DNA from: Candidatus Altimarinota bacterium
GTDB taxonomy: Bacteria > Patescibacteriota > Gracilibacteria > UBA4473
Assembly (NCBI GenBank): GCA_026982915.1
Contig: JALWQU010000008.1
Location: 1 to 9,335, forward strand
DNA length: 9,335 nt
Direction of reading: 5' to 3'
Part shown: one piece after another, positions 7,232 through 9,335 of the stretch
How positions within the stretch are numbered: the first letter of the stretch is position 1
Layout: each line of letters begins with the position of its first letter
Position numbers and translations under genes: made by a program
The notes under the pieces: generated by a model
What the model was told of the DNA's origin: nothing
The model's database searches: none
Seen by the model: the letters and a program-made list of their open reading frames with translations, nothing else

Positions 7232-8017
7232 ATGAATGAAGTAATCATAAAAGCTCCGGCAAAAATAAACCTAACACTGGATATTCTCCCTAAAAAAATG
7301 GGCGATGAATTCCATCTTATTGAGACGATTTTTCATAAAATCAATTTATATGATGAATTGATAATTACCGCTCATGATCGATTTGAAATTGAGGGTAATT
7401 TTGATTGTCCTATGAAAGAAAATCTCATTTATAAAGCCTGGATATTACTGGCTCAATTTTTAGCGAAAAAAGATCATCATCCGGTTAAAGTAATTATTAA
7501 AAAAAATATTCCTATGGGAGGCGGTCTTGGTGGAGGAAGTTCTGATTTTGCCGCCTTTATAAAAGGCTATTTTCGACTTTTCGATTTAGGAGAAATACCT
7601 AAAGCCCTCATAAAGGCCTCGGCTGACAACGGGAAAGATATTCCCTTTTTTTTAGAAGAAAAAGTTTGCGCCCTAGGGACGCACTATGGGGAAGTTATAA
7701 AGCCGGTGCCTTTTCCTGAAAAACACTTCCAAGGACAGCCGATTTACCTGTATGTGCCTAATTTCCATAATAATACGCATGAAATGTATAAAAAACTGGT
7801 AAATTTCAATACGATGTTTACAAAAAACTTTTGTCATAGTCCGAATCTAAATAATTGTGGTAATGGGTTTGATTGTTTTTTTGATCGTCCAGATTACCAA
7901 GTTATTGACCCACAAATAAACCGTTTACCGATCTGCATGTCGGGCTCGGGTAGTTGCTTTTTTAGTTTTGAAAAAATACTCCTGCCAAAGGTTCAAATGA
8001 TTGAAACAAATTTGTGA
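7232..8017 (+). CDS. ispE: 4-diphosphocytidyl-2-C-methyl-D-erythritol kinase (IspE)
   Basis: IspE is the GHMP-family kinase of the MEP pathway. It phosphorylates the 2-hydroxyl of CDP-methylerythritol with ATP in the cytoplasm, leading to isoprenoids. The N-terminal KAPAKINL holds the conserved Lys11. The glycine-rich ATP loop PMGGGLGGGSSD spans about 94-105. GKDIPFFL contains the likely catalytic Asp136, and MSGSGSCFF near the C-terminus is the third GHMP motif. At 261 residues it is somewhat shorter than E. coli IspE (283), mostly at the C-terminus, where only about 20 residues follow the last motif before a UGA stop. The usual DGYH substrate motif reads DEFH (residues 25-28), keeping the His but replacing Gly and Tyr. 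The start is the first ATG in frame; another ATG four bases on is out of frame. Family assignment is firm. The two deviations are unlikely to abolish activity, though this is inference. Confidence 0.93.
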   Translation: MNEVIIKAPAKINLTLDILPKKMGDEFHLIETIFHKINLYDELIITAHDRFEIEGNFDCPMKENLIYKAWILLAQFLAKKDHHPVKVIIKKNIPMGGGLGGGSSDFAAFIKGYFRLFDLGEIPKALIKASADNGKDIPFFLEEKVCALGTHYGEVIKPVPFPEKHFQGQPIYLYVPNFHNNTHEMYKKLVNFNTMFTKNFCHSPNLNNCGNGFDCFFDRPDYQVIDPQINRLPICMSGSGSCFFSFEKILLPKVQMIETNL

Positions 8018-8026
8018 TCAAAAAAC

Positions 8027-8056
8027 TTGCAGAATTCATTATGTCTCTGCTAATAT
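8027..8056 (+). promoter_or_regulatory. Promoter with extended -10 for the SLH protein gene
   Basis: TTGCAG (8027-8032) and TAATAT (8051-8056) are 18 bases apart, and the -10 is preceded by TGC, an extended -10 element. Transcription would begin near 8063, about 20 bases before the ATG. It would let the SLH gene, and recO behind it, be expressed independently of ispE. Confidence 0.55.
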
Positions 8057-8083
8057 ATCAAGGATATTTAATAAATACAAAAA

Positions 8084-9088
8084 ATGATAAAGAAGATTAA
8101 CGGTTTCTTGGCCTTAACACTATTGCCATTTAGCGCTGTTTTTGCCTTTTCGGATATAAAGGTAACAGACTCTCTTTATGTCTCGACAACCTATTTAAGC
8201 ACGGCGAAGGTTATCAGTGGGTACGAAGATAAGACCTATAAGCCACAAAATATTATAAATCGGGCAGAAGCCTTGAAATTAATCCTAGTAGCCACCGGAC
8301 GATCAATTGATACCAAATCAAGTGCTGTGTTTAGTGATGTTCCTGCTGATAGCTGGTTCGCGAAATATGTAAATTATGCCGCACAATCGGCTATTGTCTC
8401 TGGTGATGGGACTACTGGTCAGTTTGTGCCAGCTCGATCAGTCAATAAAGCGGAGTTTTTGAAAATGTTACTCAAGTCTTTTGAAGTTGATCCGCTTAAA
8501 TTTGAAGAAAAACTAAATATAAAATCGGTAGATGTACCCGCCGGAAGTTGGTTTGAACCCTATATTGATTTTGCGGTAAAGTTTGAAGTTATGGCACAAG
8601 ATAAGGATAAGAAAGCCTTTCCCGATAAACTTATTAGTCGTGGAGAATCCGCTCAAATGATTTTTAACCTTCTTCGAAAAGGCGGAGACCTTAATCCCAA
8701 TATACTGATCAGAATAACCGAAAGTCATCTTGTGAGTGTTGTTCGATATATTAATGAGGATCGGATAACCGATGCGGCGGTCGTGGTTACGATGGCCGAA
8801 CGGTTTGCCCAAATAACACAGGAATTACCGAAATTAGCGAAAAACAAGGTGGTATTAGGGATGGTAAAAACGGTTGAATCGCTCAAGCATTTAGTAGGCG
8901 CGCATTCAGCCAGAAAAAATGGTCTTCTCGATGATGTTATCATTGGGGCTAAATCCGCTTGGTCTGCCGCGGACGAAGCGGCCAAAATAAACCCCGATAT
9001 AACGACTATGACCGATCAAATAAAACTTATGGCGTCGAATTTAGCGGTACAGGCGAGGGAGGCAAAGGCTAAAGTGGTTACCCCGTAA
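8084..9088 (+). CDS. Secreted S-layer homology (SLH) domain protein
   Basis: The 334-residue protein starts with a signal peptide (MIKKINGFLALTLLPFSAVFA, then FSD). Three SLH repeats follow: about 22-71 (FSDI...VISGYEDKTYKP...NRAEALKLI), 83-134 (FSDVPADSWFAKYV...GQFVPARSVNKAEFLKML) and 148-199 (VDVPAGSWFEPYIDFAV...RGESAQMIF). SLH domains bind pyruvylated secondary wall polymers or peptidoglycan in other bacteria, so the protein should anchor to the cell envelope. Three repeats is the common functional number. Repeat 3 is more diverged: it has ISRGES in place of the usual NRAE-like motif and lacks the Gly-rich turn. The last 130 residues (about 205-334) are predominantly helical, without cysteine or membrane helices, and match no family I recognise. 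No Shine-Dalgarno precedes the start. recO begins one base after the stop, so the two are likely co-transcribed. Confidence 0.92.
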   Translation: MIKKINGFLALTLLPFSAVFAFSDIKVTDSLYVSTTYLSTAKVISGYEDKTYKPQNIINRAEALKLILVATGRSIDTKSSAVFSDVPADSWFAKYVNYAAQSAIVSGDGTTGQFVPARSVNKAEFLKMLLKSFEVDPLKFEEKLNIKSVDVPAGSWFEPYIDFAVKFEVMAQDKDKKAFPDKLISRGESAQMIFNLLRKGGDLNPNILIRITESHLVSVVRYINEDRITDAAVVVTMAERFAQITQELPKLAKNKVVLGMVKTVESLKHLVGAHSARKNGLLDDVIIGAKSAWSAADEAAKINPDITTMTDQIKLMASNLAVQAREAKAKVVTP

Positions 9089-9089
9089 T

Positions 9090-9335
9090 ATGGCGCTTAT
9101 GACGACTCATGGCATACTTTTACAAAAAAAGCTACTCGCCAATGATGACGCGATGCTAACTTTTTATACTTCCGATCTAGGCCGAGTTACGGTTTTTTGT
9201 CCGAAGTTGGCTCGTTCAAAAAAAAAGGCCGGAGGATTAGATTTTTTTCGGTTATTGGAAGTAGGAATTTTTAAGGGAAGAAACTCAAGGCGGTTGGAGT
9301 CGGTTTCTACGCAAACGAGGTTTCAGGGATTTGAA
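9090..9335 (+). CDS. recO: DNA repair protein RecO, N-terminal part (cut by window end)
   Basis: RecO acts with RecR to load RecA onto SSB-coated single-stranded DNA in RecF-type recombinational repair. The 82 visible codons fit the RecO N-terminal OB-fold: THGILLQKKLLANDDAMLTF (family pattern: GIVL...D.LLTL), then TSDLGRVTVFCPKLARSKKK (GR....KGARRSKS) and GLDFFRLLEV (L.PF..LEV). The chosen ATG (9090) lies one base after the SLH stop; an in-frame ATG at 9099 would remove only three residues (ALM follows the first Met) and may be the true start. The normally zinc-binding C-terminal region lies beyond the window. The tight junction with the SLH gene suggests shared transcription and perhaps reinitiation, as no Shine-Dalgarno is present. 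Confidence 0.85.
   Translation, partial: MALMTTHGILLQKKLLANDDAMLTFYTSDLGRVTVFCPKLARSKKKAGGLDFFRLLEVGIFKGRNSRRLESVSTQTRFQGFE

Noticed and set aside
8015..8034. UGA at the ispE end read as glycine (code 25, as in Gracilibacteria/Absconditabacteria)
   Set aside because: Readthrough would add only about 12 residues that do not resemble an IspE tail, and the long genes here contain no in-frame UGA, whereas code-25 genomes use UGA often.
8513..8985. Minus-strand frames opposite the SLH gene
   Set aside because: They are antisense to a well-supported SLH coding region and have no recognisable protein content.

Overview
The window looks like a piece of an AT-rich bacterial chromosome (about 40% GC by eye). 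Five of the six visible stop codons are TAA. UGA is read as a stop: long genes of 859 and 760 codons contain none internally, and ispE ends in one. The combination suggests a Candidate Phyla Radiation (Patescibacteria) member, possibly near the Peregrinibacteria/Gracilibacteria: VirB2/T4SS-pilin-like membrane hairpins, a secreted three-SLH protein, a short IspE, and start codons without Shine-Dalgarno sequences. This placement is inference; no marker gene here proves it.

Layout. (1) 1-510, minus strand: two small charged proteins of unknown function, joined by a TAATG stop/start overlap; the second runs off the left edge. (2) 511-655: a divergent promoter region, with a good sigma70-type promoter facing right. 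(3) 656-3235, plus strand: a complete MutS mismatch-repair ATPase. (4) 3236-3403: the gap between converging genes, occupied by a 92-bp element made of two inverted copies of a short palindromic repeat. (5) 3404-7090, minus strand: a two-gene operon of secreted membrane proteins (760 and 466 aa). Each has a signal peptide, an exported coiled-coil and cysteine-paired region, and three tandem two-helix modules resembling VirB2/TrbC-type pilins. (6) 7091-7231: a divergent promoter region. (7) 7232-9335, plus strand: ispE (isoprenoid precursor kinase), a secreted three-SLH cell-surface protein, and the 5' part of recO, which starts one base after the SLH gene.

The repair genes (mutS, recO) and ispE are housekeeping. 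The notable part is the 3.7-kb surface operon. Its two products share the membrane architecture and a repeated short cysteine-loop motif but have different exported domains. I read them as partners in an envelope complex, perhaps related to type IV secretion or conjugation machinery, though no VirB4-, VirB6- or VirD4-like ATPase or channel gene is visible here. No gene-free stretch exceeds 300 bases. I saw no tRNA, rRNA, CRISPR array, transposase or canonical intrinsic terminator.
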